A stretch of DNA of 64,000 nucleotides from Prosopocoilus inquinatus (taxonomy: Eukaryota > Arthropoda > Insecta > Coleoptera > Lucanidae), in the NCBI GenBank assembly GCA_036172665.1, contig JAYKNF010000019.1:389001-453000 (forward strand). Reading direction: 5' to 3'. This document shows, one piece after another, positions 52,701 to 64,000 of the stretch (position 1 is its first letter; each line of letters opens with the position of its first letter). Under the pieces are notes generated by a model. It was not told the DNA's origin and made no database searches. It was given only the letters and a program-made list of their open reading frames with translations. The position numbers were made by a program, and so were the translations under genes.

Positions 52701-54119
52701 AAATAGTTTTAAACGAAGCAACACGCATTAGCGTTGTTCCTGTGATGTATCTAATCGATCCTTACTCATCTATTATGTTATTTGGCATTTCGATGTACTC
52801 TAGTAACTTTGATGTGAGATACGAAGTTCTCGGACGCAGCTGAAGCTGGAAATAGTTTTAAATGAAACAACACGTATTAGCGTTGTTCCTGTGATGTATC
52901 TAATCGATCCTTACTCATCTATCATGTTATTTGGCGTTTCGATGGACTCCAGTAGCTCTGATGTGAGATACGACGTTTTCGGACGCAGCAGAAGCTGGAA
53001 ATAGTTTTAAACGAAACAACACGCATTAGCGTTGTTCCTGTGTTGTATCTAATCGATCCTTACTCATCTATTATGTTATTTGGCATTTCGATGGACTCCA
53101 GTAACTTTGATGTGAGATACGAAGTTCTCGGACGCAGCTGAAACTGGAAATAGTTTTAAATGAAACAACACGTATTAGCGTTGTTCCTGTGATGTATCTA
53201 ATCGATCCTTACTCATCTATCATGTTATTTGGCGTTTCGATGGACTCCAGTAGCTCTGATGTGAGATACGAAGTTTTCGGACGCAGCAGAAGCTGGAAAT
53301 AGTTTTAAACGAAGCAACACGCATTAGCGTTGTTCCTGTGATGTATCTAATCGATCCTTACACATCTATCATGTTATTTGGCATTTCGATGGACTCCAGT
53401 AACTTTGATGTGAGATACGAAGTTCTCGGACGCAGCTGAAGCTGGAAATAGTTTTAAATGAAACAACACGTATTAGCGTTGTTCCTGTGATGTATCTAAT
53501 CGATCCTTACTCATCTATCATGTTATTTGGCGTTTCGATGGACTCCAGTAGCTCTGATGAGAGATACAAAGTTCTCGGACGCAGTAGAAGCTGGAAATAG
53601 TTTTGAACGAAAAAACACGTATTATTGTTGTTCCTGTGATGTATCTAAACGATCCTTACTTATCTAACATGTTATTTGACGTTTGGATGGACTCCAGTAA
53701 CTCTGATGTGAGATACAAAGTTATCGGACGCAGCAGAAGCTAGAAATAGTTTTGAACGAAACAACACGTATTAGCGTTGTTCCTGTGCTGCATCTAATCG
53801 ATCCTTACTTATCTATCATGTTATTTGACGTTTCGATGGACTCCAGTAACCCTGACGTGAGATACGATGTTCTCTTACGCAGCAGAAGCTGGAAATAGTT
53901 TTAAACGAAACAACACGCATTAGCGTTGTTCCTGTGATGTATCTAATCGATCCTTACTCATCTATCATGTTATTTGGCGTTTCGATGGACTCCAGTAACT
54001 TTGATGTGAGATACGAAGTTCTCGGACGCAGCTGAAGCTGGAAATAGTTTTAAATGAAACAACACGTATTAGCGTTGTTCCTGTGATGTATCTAATCGAT
54101 CCTTACTCATCTATAATGT

Positions 54120-54715
54120 TATTTGACGTTTGGACGGACTCCAGTAACTCTGATGAGAGATACAAAGTTCTCGGACGCAGTAGAAGCGGGAAATAGTTTT
54201 GAACGAAAGAACACGTATTATTGTTGTTCCTGTGATGTATCTAAACGATCCTTACTTATCTAACATGTTATTTGACGTTTGGATGGACTCCAGTAAGTCT
54301 GATGTGAGATACAAAGTTTTTGGACGCAGCAGGAGCTGGAAATAGTTTTAAACGAAACAACACGTATTAGCGTTGTTCCTGTGCTGTATCTAATCGATCC
54401 TTACTCATATATCATGTTATTTGACGTTTGGACGGACTCCAGTAACTCTGATGAGAGATACAAAGTTCTCGGACGCAGTAGAAGCGGGAAATAGTTTTGA
54501 ACGAAAGAACACGTATTATTGTTGTTCCTGTGATGTATCTAAACGATCCTTACTTATCTAACATGTTATTTGACGTTTGGATGGACTCCAGTAAGTCTGA
54601 TGTGAGATACAAAGTTTTTGGACGCAGCAGGAGCTGGAAATAGTTTTAAACGAAACAACACGTATTAGCGTTGTTCCTGTGCTGTATCTAATCGATCCTT
54701 ACTCATATATCATGT
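54120..54715 (+). repeat. Tandem dimer duplication with hybrid boundary
   Basis: Two 298-bp dimers, each a GAAGCGGG/GTATTATTG unit followed by a subfamily 5 unit, lie side by side. GAAAGAACAC occurs at 54,205 and 54,503. At about 54,405-54,430 the first dimer's CATATATC end runs into TTGACGTTTGGACGG instead of the usual CTTGGCGTTTCG. That is the crossover scar of the duplication. Confidence 0.83.
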
Positions 54716-57700
54716 TACTTGGCGTTTCGATGGACTCCAGTAACTCTGATGTGAGATACGACGTTTTCTGAGGCAGCAGAAGCTGGAAATAGTTATAAAC
54801 GAAACAACACGCATTAGCGTTGTTCCTGTGATGTATCTAATCGATCCTTACTCATCTATCATGTTATTTGACGTTTGGATGGACTCCAGTAACCCTGATG
54901 TGAGATACGATGTTCTCGGACGCAGCAGAAGCTGGAAACAGTTTTAAACGAAACAACACGCATTAGCGTTGTTCCTGTGATGTATCTAATCGATCCTTAC
55001 TCATCTATCATGTTATTTGGCGTTTCGATGGAATCCAGTAACTTAGATGTGAGATACGAAATTCTCGGACGGAGCTGAAGCTAGAAATAGTTTTAAACGA
55101 AACAACACGCATTAGCGTTGTTCCTGTGTAGTATCTAATCGATCCTTACTTATCTATCATGTTATTTGACATTTCGATGGACTCCAGTAACTCTGATGTG
55201 ATATACGACATTTTCGGACACAGCTGAAGCTGGAAATAGTTTTAAATGAAACAACACGTATTAGCGTTGTTCCTGTGATGTATCTAATCGATCCTTACTC
55301 ATCTATCATGTTATTTGACGTTTGGACGGACTCCAGTAACTCTGATGAGAGATACAAAGTTCTCGGACGCAGTAGAAGCTGGAAATAGTTTTGAACGAAA
55401 AAACACGTATTATTGTTGTTCCTGTGATGTATCTAAACGATCCTTACTTATCTAACATGTTATTTGACGTTTGGATGGACTCCAGTAACTCTGATGTGAG
55501 ATACAAAGTTATCGGACGCAGCAGAAGCTAGAAATAGTTTTGAACGAAACAACACGTATTAGCGTTGTTCCTGTGCTGCATCTAATCGATCCTTACTTAT
55601 CTATCATGTTATTTGACATTTCGATGGACTCCAGTAACTCTGATGTGATATACGACGTTTTCGGACGCAGCAGCAGCTGGAAATAGTTTTAAACGAAACA
55701 ACACATATTATCGTTGTTCCTGTGATGTATCTAATCGATCCTTACTCATCTATCATGTTATTTGACGATTGGACGGACTCCAGTAACTCTGATGTGAGAT
55801 ACAAAGTTATCGGACGCAGCAGAAGCTAGAAATAGTTTTGAACGAAACAACACGTATTAGCGTTGTTCCTGTGCTGCATCTAATCGATCCTTACTTATCT
55901 ATCATGTTATTTGACGTTTCGATGGACTCCAGTAACCCTGACGTGAGATACGATGTTCTCTTACGCAGCAGAAGCTGGAAATAGTTTTAAACGAAACAAC
56001 ACGCATTAGCGTTGTTCCTGTGATGTATCTAATCGATCCTTACTCATCTATCATGTTATTTGGCGTTTCGATGGACTCCAGTAACTTTGATGTGAGATAC
56101 GAAGTTCTCGGACGCAGCTGAAGCTGGAAATAGTTTTAAATGAAACAACACGTATTAGCGTTGTTCCTGTGATGTATCTAATCGATCCTTACTCATCTAT
56201 AATGTTATTTGACGTTTGGACGGACTCCAGTAACTCTGATGAGAGATACAAAGTTCTCGGACGCAGTAGAAGCGGGAAATAGTTTTGAACGAAAGAACAC
56301 GTATTATTGTTGTTCCTGTGATGTATCTAAACGATCCTTACTTATCTAACATGTTATTTGACGTTTGGATGGACTCCAGTAAGTCTGATGTGAGATACAA
56401 AGTTTTTGGACGCAGCAGGAGCTGGAAATAGTTTTAAACGAAACAACACGTATTAGCGTTGTTCCTGTGCTGTATCTAATCGATCCTTACTCATATATCA
56501 TGTTACTTGGCGTTTCGATGGACTCCAGTAGCTCTGATGTGAGATACGACGTTTTCGGACCCAGCAGAAGCTGGAAATAGTTTTAAACGAAACAACACGC
56601 ATTAGCGTTGTTCCTGTGATGTATCTAATCGATCCTTACTCATCTATTATGTTATTTGGCATTTCGATGGACTCCAGTAACTTTGATGTGAGATACGAAG
56701 TTCTCGGACGCAGCTGAAACTGGAAATAGTTTTAAATGAAACAACACGTATTAGCGTTGTTCCTGTGATGTATCTAATCGATCCTTACTCATCTATCATG
56801 TTATTTGGCGTTTCGATGGACTCCAGTAGCTCTGATGTGAGATACGAAGTTTTCGGACGCAGCAGAAGCTGGAAATAGTTTTAAACGAAGCAACACGCAT
56901 TAGCGTTGTTCCTGTGATGTATCTAATCGATCCTTACTCATCTATCATGTTATTTGGCATTTCGATGGACTCCAGTAACTTTGATGTGAGATACGAAGTT
57001 CTCGGACGCAGCTGAAGCTGGAAATAGTTTTAAATGAAACAACACGTATTAGCGTTGTTCCTGTGATGTATCTAATCGATCCTTACTCATCTATCATGTT
57101 ATTTGGCGTTTCGATGGACTCCAGTAACTCTGATGTGAGATACGACGTTTTCTGAGGCAGCAGAAGCTGGAAATAGTTATAAACGAAACAACACGCATTA
57201 GCGTTGTTCCTGTGATGTATCTAATCGATCCTTACTCATCTATCATGTTATTTGGCGTTTCGATGGACTCCAGTATCTCTGATGTGAGATACGACGTTTT
57301 CGGACGCAGCAGAAGCTGGAAATAGTTTTAAACGAAACAACACGTATTAGCGTTGTTCCTGTGCTGTATCTAATCGATCCTTACTCATCTATAATGTTAT
57401 TTGACGTTTGGACGGACTCCAGTAACTCTGATGAGAGATACAAAGTTATCGGACGCAGCAGAAGCTAGAAATAATTTTGAACGAAACAACACGTATTAGC
57501 CTTGTTCCTGTGCTGTATCTAATCGATCCTTACTTATCTATCATGTTATTTGACGTTTCGATGGACTCCAGTATCTCTGATGTGAGATACTACGTTTTCG
57601 GACGCAGCAGAAGCTGGAAATAGTTTTAAACGATACAACACGTATTAGCGTTGTTCCTGTGATGTATCTAATCGATACATACTCATCTATTATGTTATTT

Positions 57701-57839
57701 GACGTTTGGATGGACTCCAGTAACTCTGATGAGAGATACAAAGAGTTCGGACGCAGCAGAAGCTGGAAATAGTTTTGAACGAAACAACACGTATTAGCGT
57801 TGTTCCTGTGATGTATCTAAACGATCCTTACTTATCTAA

Positions 57840-59740
57840 CATGTTATTTGAAGTTTGGATGGACTCCAGTAAGTCTGATGTGAGATACAAAGTTTTGGGA
57901 CGCAGCAGGAGCTGGAAATAGTTTTAAACGAAACAACACGTATTAGCGTTGTTCCTGTGCTGTATCTAATCGATCCTTACTTATCTATCATGTTATTTGA
58001 CGTTTCGATAGACTCCATTAACTCTGATGTGAGATACGACGTTTTCGGACGCAGCAGAAGCTGGAAATAGTTTTAAACGAAACAACACGCATTAGCGTTG
58101 TTCCTGTGATGTATCTAATCGATCCTTACTCATCTATCATGTTATTTGGCGTTTCGATGGACTCCAGTAGCTCTGATGTGAGATACGACGTTTTCGGACG
58201 CAGCAGAAGCTGGAAATAGTTTTAAACGAAACAACACGCATTAGCTTTGTTCCTGTGATGTATCTAATCGATCCTTACTCATCTATCATGTTATTTGGCG
58301 TTTCGATGGACTCCAGTAACTTTGATGTGAGATACGAAGTTCTCGGACGCAGCTGAAACTGGAAATAGTTTTAAATGAAACAACACGTATTAGCGTTGTT
58401 CCTGTGATGTATCTAATCGATCCTTACTCATCTATCATGTTATTTGGCGTTTTGATGGACTCCAGTAGCTCTGATGTGAGATACGAAGTTCTCGGACGCA
58501 GCAGAAGCTGGAAATAGTTTTAAACGAAACAACACGCATTAGCGTTGTTCCTGTGATGTATCTAATCGATCCTTACTCATCTATCATGTTACTTGGCGTT
58601 TCGATGGACTCCAGTAGCTCTGATGTGAGATACGACGTTTTCGGACGCACCAGAAGCTGGAAATAGTTTTAAACGAAACTACACGCATTAGCGTTGTTCC
58701 TGTGATGTATCTAATCGATCCTTACTCATCTATTATGTTATTTGGCGTTTCGATGGACTCCAGTAACTTTGATGTGAGATACGAAGTTCTCGGACGCAGC
58801 TGAAGCTGGAAATAGTTTTAAACGAAACAACACATATTAGCGTTGTTCCTGTGCTGTATCTAATCGATCCTTACTCATCTATCATGTTATTTGACGTTTG
58901 GACGGACTCCAGTAACTCTGAGGAGAGATTCACAGTTCTCGGACGCAGTAGAAGCTGGAAATAGTTATGAACGAAACAACACGTATTAGCGTTGTTCCTG
59001 TGATGAATCTAAACGATCCTTACTTATCTAACATGTTGTTTGACGTTTGGATGGACTCCAGTAAGTCTGATGTGAGATACAAAGTTTTTGGACGCAGCAG
59101 GAGCTGGAAATAGTTTTAAACGAAACAACACGTATTAGCGTTGTGCCTGTGCTGTATCTAATCGATCCTTACTCATATATCATGTTACTTGGCGTTTCGA
59201 TGGACTCCAGTAGCTCTGATGTGAGATACGAGGTTTTCGGACGCAGCAGAAGCTGGAAATAGTTTTAAACGAAACAACACGCATTAGCGTTGTTCCTGTG
59301 ATGTATCTAATCGATCCTTACTCATCTATCATGTTATTTGGCGTTTCGATGGACTCCAGTAACTTTGATGTAAGATACGAAGTTCTCGGACGCAGCTGAA
59401 GCTGGAAATAGTTTTAAACGAAACAACACGTATTAGCGTTGTTCCTGTGCTGTATCTAATCGATCCTTACTCATATATCATGTTATTTGGCGTTTCGATG
59501 GACTCCAGTAACTCTGATGTGAGATACGACGTTTTCGGACGCAGCAGAAGCTGGAAATAGTTTTAAACGAAACAACACGTATTAGCATTGTTCCTGTGAT
59601 GTATCTAATCGATCATTACTCATCTATCATGTTATTTGACGTTTGGATGGACTCCAGTAACTCTGATGAGAGATACAAAGATTTCGGACTCAGCAGAAGC
59701 TGGAAATAGTTTTGAACGAAACAACACCTATTTGCGTTGT
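57840..59740 (+). repeat. Region VII source blocks
   Basis: Three short blocks recur further right at different distances. ATGTTATTTGAAG at 57,841 recurs at 61,268 (23 monomers), with GACTCCATTAAC just after both. CACAGTTCTC at 58,931 recurs at 63,103 (28 monomers), with GATGAATCTAAACG, ATGTTGTTTGACG and GTTGTGCCTG. ATTTCGGACTCAGC at 59,681 has its relative ATTTCGGATTCAGC at 62,661 (20 monomers). Confidence 0.85.
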
Positions 59741-61259
59741 TCCTGTGATGTATCTAAACGATCCTTACTTATCTAACATGTTATTTGACGTTTGGATGGA
59801 CTCCAGTAACTCTGATGTAAGATACAAAGATTTCGGACGCAGCAGAAGATGGAAATAGTTTTGAACGAAACAACACGTATTAGCGTTGTTCCTGTAATGT
59901 ATCTAAACGATCCTTACTTTTCTATCATGTTATTTGACGTTTCGATGGACTCCAGTAACTCTGATGTGAGATACGACGTTTTCGGACGCAGCAGAAACTG
60001 GAAATAGTTTTAAACGAAACAACACGTATTAGCGTTGTTCCTGTGATGTATCTAATCGATCCTTACTCATCTATCATGTTATTTGACGTTTGGATGGACT
60101 CCAGTAACTCTGATGAGAGATACAAAGATTTCGGACGCAGCAGAAGCTGGAAATAGTTTTGAACGAAACAACACGTATTAGCGTTGTTCCTGTGATGTAT
60201 CTAAACGATCCTTACTTTTCTATCATGTTATTTGACGTTTCGATGGACTCCAGTAACTCTGATGTGAGATACGACGTTTTCGGACGCAGCAGAAGCTGGA
60301 AATAGTTTTAAACGAAACAACACGTATTAGCGATGTTCCTGTGATGTATCTAAACGATCCTTACTCATCTATCATGTTATTAGACGTTTGGACGGACTCC
60401 AGTAACTCTGATGTGAGATACAAAGTTCTCGGACGCAGTAGAAGCTGGAAATAGTTTTGAACGAAACAACACGTATTAGCGTTGTTCCTGTGATGTATCT
60501 AAACGATCCTTACTTATCTAACATGTTATTTAACGTTTGGATGGACTCCAGTAAGTCTGATGTGAGATACAAAGATTTCGGACGCAGCAGAAGCTGGAAA
60601 TAGTTTTGAACGAAACAACACGTATTAGCGTTGTTCCTGTGATGTATCTAATCGATCCTTACTCATCTATCATGTTATTTGACGTTTGGACGGACTCCAG
60701 TAACTCTGATGTGAGATACAAAGTTATCGGACGCAGCAGAAGCTAGAAATAGTTTTGAACGAAACAACACGTATTAGCGTTGTTCCTGTGCTGCATCTAA
60801 TCGATCCTTACTTATCTATCATGTTATTTGACGTTTCGATGGACTCCAGTAACCCTGACGTGAGATACGATGTTCTCGGACGCAGCAGAAGCTGGAAATA
60901 GTTTTAAACGAAACAACACGCATTAGCGTTGTTCCTGTGATGTATCTAATCGATCCTTACTCATCTATGATGTTATTTGGCGTTTCGATGGACTCCAGTA
61001 ACTTTGATGTGAGATACGAAGTTCTCGGACGCAGCTGAAGCTGGAAATAGTTTTAAATGAAACAACACGTATTAGCGTTGTTCCTGTGATGTATCTAATC
61101 GATCCTTACTCATCTATCATGTTATTTGACGTTTGGACGGACTCCAGTAACTCTGATGAGAGATACAAAGTTCTCGGACGCAGTAGAAGCTGGAAATAGT
61201 TTTGAACGAAAGAACACGTATTATTGTTGTTCCTGTGATGTATCTAAACGATCCTTACT

Positions 61260-63640
61260 TATCTAACATGTTATTTGAAGTTTGGATGGACTCCAGTAAG
61301 TCTGATGTGAGATACAAAGTTTTGGGACGCAGCAGGAGCTGGAAATAGTTTTAAACGAAACAACACGTATTAGCGTTGTTCCTGTGCTGTATCTAATCGA
61401 TCCTTACTTATCTATCATGTTATTTGACGTTTCGATGGACTCCATTAACTCTGATGTGAGATACGACGTTTTCGGACGCAGCAGAAACTGGAAATAGTTT
61501 TAAACGAAACAACACACATTAGCGATGTTCCTGTGATGTATCTAATCGATCCTTACTCATCTATAATGTTATTTGGCGTTTCGATAGACTCCAGTAGCTC
61601 TGATGTGAGATACGACGTTTTCGGACGCAGCAGAAGCTGGAAATAGTTTTAAACGAAACAACACGCATTAGCGTTGTTCCTGTGATGTATCTAATCGATC
61701 CTTACTCATCTATCATGTTATTTGGCGTTTCGATGGACTCCAGTAGCTCTGATGTGAGATACGACGTTTTCGGACGCAGCATAAGCTGGAGATAGTTTTA
61801 AACGAAACAACACGCATTAGCGTTGTTCCTGTGATGTATCTAATCGATCCTTACTCATCTATCATGTTATTTGGCGTTTCGATGGACTCCAGTAACTTTG
61901 ATGTGAGATGCGAAGTTCTCGGACGCAGCTGAAACTGGAAATAGTTTTAAATGAAACAACACGTATTAGCGTTGTTCCTGTGATGTATCTAATCGATCCT
62001 TACTCATCTATCATGTTATTTGGCGTTTCGATGGACTCCAGTAGCTCTGATGTGAGATACGAAGTTTTCTGACGCAGCAGAAGCTGGAAATAGTTTTAAA
62101 CGAAACAACACGCATTAGCGTTGTTCCTGTGATGTATCTAATCGATCCTTACTCATCTATTATGTTATTTGGCGTTTCGATGGACTCCAGTAACTTTGAT
62201 GTGAGATACGAAGTTCTCGGACGCAGCTGAAGCTGGAAATAGTTTTAAACGAAACAACACATATTAGCGTTGTTCCTGTGATGTATCTAAACGATCCTTA
62301 CTTATCTAACATGTTATTTGACGTTTGGATGGACTCCAGTAAGTCTGATGTGATATACAAAGTTTTTGGACGCAGCAGAAGCTGGAAATAGTTTTAAACG
62401 AAACAACACGTATTAGCGTTGTTCCTGTGCTGTATCTAATCGATCCTTACTCATATATCATGTTATTTGGAGTTTCGATGGACTCCAGTAACTCTGATGT
62501 GAGATACGACGTTTTCGGACGCAGCAGAAGCTGGAAATAGTTTTAAACGAAACAACACGTATTAGTGTTGTTCCTGTGATGTATCTAATCGATCCTTACT
62601 CATCTATCATGTTATTTGACGTTTGGATGGACTACAGTAACTCTGATGAGAGATACAAAGATTTCGGATTCAGCAGAAGCTGGAAATAGTTTTGAACGAA
62701 ACAACACCTATTAGCGTTGTTCCTGTGATGTATCTAAACGATCCTTACTCATCTATCATGTTATTTGGCGTTTCGATGGACTCCAGTAACTTTGATGTGA
62801 GATACGAAGTTTTCGGACGCAGCAGAAGCTGGAAATAGTTTTAAACGAAACAACACGCATTAGCGTTGTTCCTGTGATGTATCTAATCGATCCTTACTCA
62901 TCTATTATGTTATTTGGCGTTTCGATGGACTCCAGTAACTTTGATGTGAGATACGAAGTTCTCGGACGCAGCTGAAGCTGGAAATAGTTTTAAACGAAAC
63001 AACACATATTAGCGTTGTTCCTGTGCTGTATCTAATCGATCCTTACTCATCTATCATGTTATTTGACGTTTGGACGGACTCCAGTAACTCTGATGAGAGA
63101 TTCACAGTTCTCGGACGCAGTAGAAGCTGGAAATAGTTTTGAATGAAACACCACGTATTAGCGTTGTTCCTGTGATGAATCTAAACGATCCTTACTTATC
63201 TAACATGTTGTTTGACGTTTGGATGGACTCCAGTAAGTCTGATGTGAGATACAAAGTTTTTGGACGCATCAGGAGCTGAAAATAGTTTTAAAAGAAACAA
63301 CACGTATTAGCGTTGTGCCTGTGCTGTATCTAATCGATCCTTACTCATATATCATGTTACTTGGCGTTTCGATGGACTCCAGTAGCTCTGATGTGAGATA
63401 CGACGTTTTCGGACGCAGCAGAAACTGGAAATAGTTTTAAACGAAACAACACGCATTAGCGTTGTTCCTGTGATGTATCTAATCGATCCTTACTCATCTA
63501 TCATGTTATTTGGCGTTTCGATGGACTCCAGTAACTTTGATGTAAGATACGAAGTTCTCGGACGCAGCTGAAGCTGGAAATAGTTTTAAATGAAACAACA
63601 CGTATTAGCGTTGTTCCTGTGATGTATCTAATCAATCCTT
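61260..63640 (+). repeat. Region VII rearranged copies
   Basis: This region holds the partners of the three blocks at 57.84-59.74 kb. Their order here is first, third, second, because the block from 59.7 kb now lies before the block from 58.9 kb. A simple tandem duplication would keep the order, so at least two exchanges or one duplication with later conversion are needed. Confidence 0.8.
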
Positions 63641-63966
63641 ACTCATCTATCATGTTATTTGACGTTTGGACGGACTCCAGTAACTCTGATGAGAGATACA
63701 AAGTTCTCGGACGCAGTAGAAGCTGGAAATAGTTTTGAACGAAACAACACGTATTAGCGTTGTTCCTGTGATGTATCTAAACGATCCTTACTTATCTAAC
63801 ATATTATTTGACGTTTGGATGGTCTCCAGTAAGTCTGATGTGATATACAATGTTTTTGGACGCAGCAGAAGCTGGAAATAGTTTTAAACGAAACAACACG
63901 TATTAGCGTTGTTCCTGTGCTGTATCTAATCGATCCTTGCTCATATATCATGTTATTTGGAGTTTC

Positions 63967-64000
63967 GATGGACTCCAGTAACTCTGATGTGAGATACGAC
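63967..64000 (+). repeat. Partial monomer at the window edge
   Basis: The first 34 bp of a new unit are present, ending in GATACGAC. The array therefore continues beyond the window. The left edge at position 1 starts by coincidence at a monomer boundary as defined here, and likewise shows no sign of an array end. Confidence 0.95.

Larger units (their letters stand above)
47010..61250 (+). repeat. Right-half-specific variant with GTATTATTGTTG
   Basis: A subfamily 6-like unit with GAAAGAACACG (or GAAAAAACACG) followed by GTATTATTGTTG occurs near 47.07, 49.89, 52.43, 53.62, 54.22, 54.51, 55.41, 56.30 and 61.22 kb. I did not see GTATTATTG in the left 47 kb. A form with GAAGCGGGAAATAG occurs near 54,183, 54,481 and 56,269, and the first two are 298 bp apart. 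The change GCG to TTG weakens the right arm of the longer dyad. This marks Region VI as having its own recent history. Confidence 0.8.
1..64000. repeat. 149-bp satellite DNA array filling the window
   Basis: The entire window is a head-to-tail tandem array of one 149-bp monomer. Monomer starts, taken at the GATGGACTCC-like block, were located at 1, 150, 299, 448 and onward, and checked at 18477, 18695, 22548, 32231, 48322 and 63967. All spacings are multiples of 149 after four small deletions. There are about 430 units, all in the same orientation. A hand-built consensus is about 41% GC. Adjacent monomers are about 90% identical (15 differences between units 1 and 2), whereas units at long duplication offsets can be nearly identical. 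No unique DNA or transposon interrupts the array. By analogy with known satellites this is heterochromatic, possibly centromeric, DNA; that role is an inference. The species and family name are not recognised. Confidence 0.98.

Noticed and set aside
57541..57741. Open reading frame of 66 codons on the minus strand
   Set aside because: It is the same satellite-derived reading as at 2,068-2,268, without independent evidence of coding.
1..64000. CRISPR array
   Set aside because: The repeats are 149 bp and directly abut one another with no unique spacers, and no cas genes are present.
1..64000. CENP-B box in the monomer
   Set aside because: Neither strand of the consensus matches the core pattern TTCG-N4-A-N2-CGGG. 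The nearest candidates, around TTCGGACGCAG and AAACGAAAC, fail at several core positions.
1..64000. Ribosomal intergenic-spacer subrepeats
   Set aside because: No rRNA gene or spacer promoter-like unique sequence appears in 64 kb, which is far longer than usual spacer subrepeat blocks.
1..64000. Terminal or internal repeats of a transposon or helitron as the source of the monomer
   Set aside because: No terminal inverted repeats, target duplications or transposase fragments are visible. The short dyads inside the monomer are not arranged as element ends.
1..64000. Telomeric or simple-sequence repeats
   Set aside because: No run of short telomere-like or microsatellite motifs was seen. The periodicity is only that of the 149-bp unit and its multiples.

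Overview
The whole 64,000-bp window is one uninterrupted, head-to-tail array of a single satellite DNA with a 149-bp monomer. It contains about 430 monomers plus a 34-bp partial unit at the right edge. I find no protein-coding gene, tRNA, rRNA, transposon, CRISPR array or unique sequence. A long, high-copy, single-family tandem array with nested higher-order duplications points to a eukaryotic chromosome, in pericentromeric, centromeric or other constitutive heterochromatin. A hand-built consensus is about 41% GC. It keeps 8-9 CpG per monomer where base composition predicts about 6, so a lineage with heavy germline CpG methylation is less likely and an insect or other invertebrate fits best. 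The species cannot be named from this sequence.

Monomer phase was checked by position from end to end. Counting a monomer as starting at the GATGGACTCC-like block, starts fall exactly every 149 bp from 1 to 18477. Only four length changes explain the rest: -80 bp at about 18565, -21 bp at about 22518, -2 bp at about 32168 and -1 bp at about 48264. With those, 430 intervals predict the last start at 63967, which is where it is found. Neighbouring monomers differ by about 10% in substitutions (15 of 149 between the first two), but length is almost invariant.

The monomers fall into about seven subfamilies defined by linked diagnostic bases. They tend to follow one another in a preferred order: a GATGAGAG type, then a TAAGTCTG type, then a TAGCTCTG type, then a TAACTTTG or TAACTTAG type. 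This makes a loose, sliding higher-order pattern rather than a fixed higher-order repeat.

Layout. Region I (1-12.0 kb) is copy A of a large segment, ending in a 4-monomer and a 6-monomer tandem duplication. Region II (12.0-20.9 kb) is copy B of the same segment, close to identical where it aligns but remodelled by loss or gain of 5, 8, 9.5, 2, 1 and 4 monomers. Region III (20.9-31 kb) and Region IV (31-42 kb) are two mosaic copies of another segment, with offsets of about 8.5, 9.1, 9.5, 10.1 and 10.7 kb. Region V (42-46.5 kb) is a further copy of parts of III and IV. Region VI (46.5-57.5 kb) holds an 11-monomer duplication and most copies of a right-half-specific variant. Region VII (57.5-64 kb) holds blocks repeated at 20, 23 and 28 monomers in a changed order.

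No genes work together here. What the window records is the turnover of a satellite by unequal exchange, gene conversion and occasional microhomology deletion. I found no hidden gene system. The most informative signals are the near-absolute length constancy, the datable segmental duplications, two out-of-register deletion junctions with 4-bp microhomology, and dyad-symmetry motifs within the monomer.
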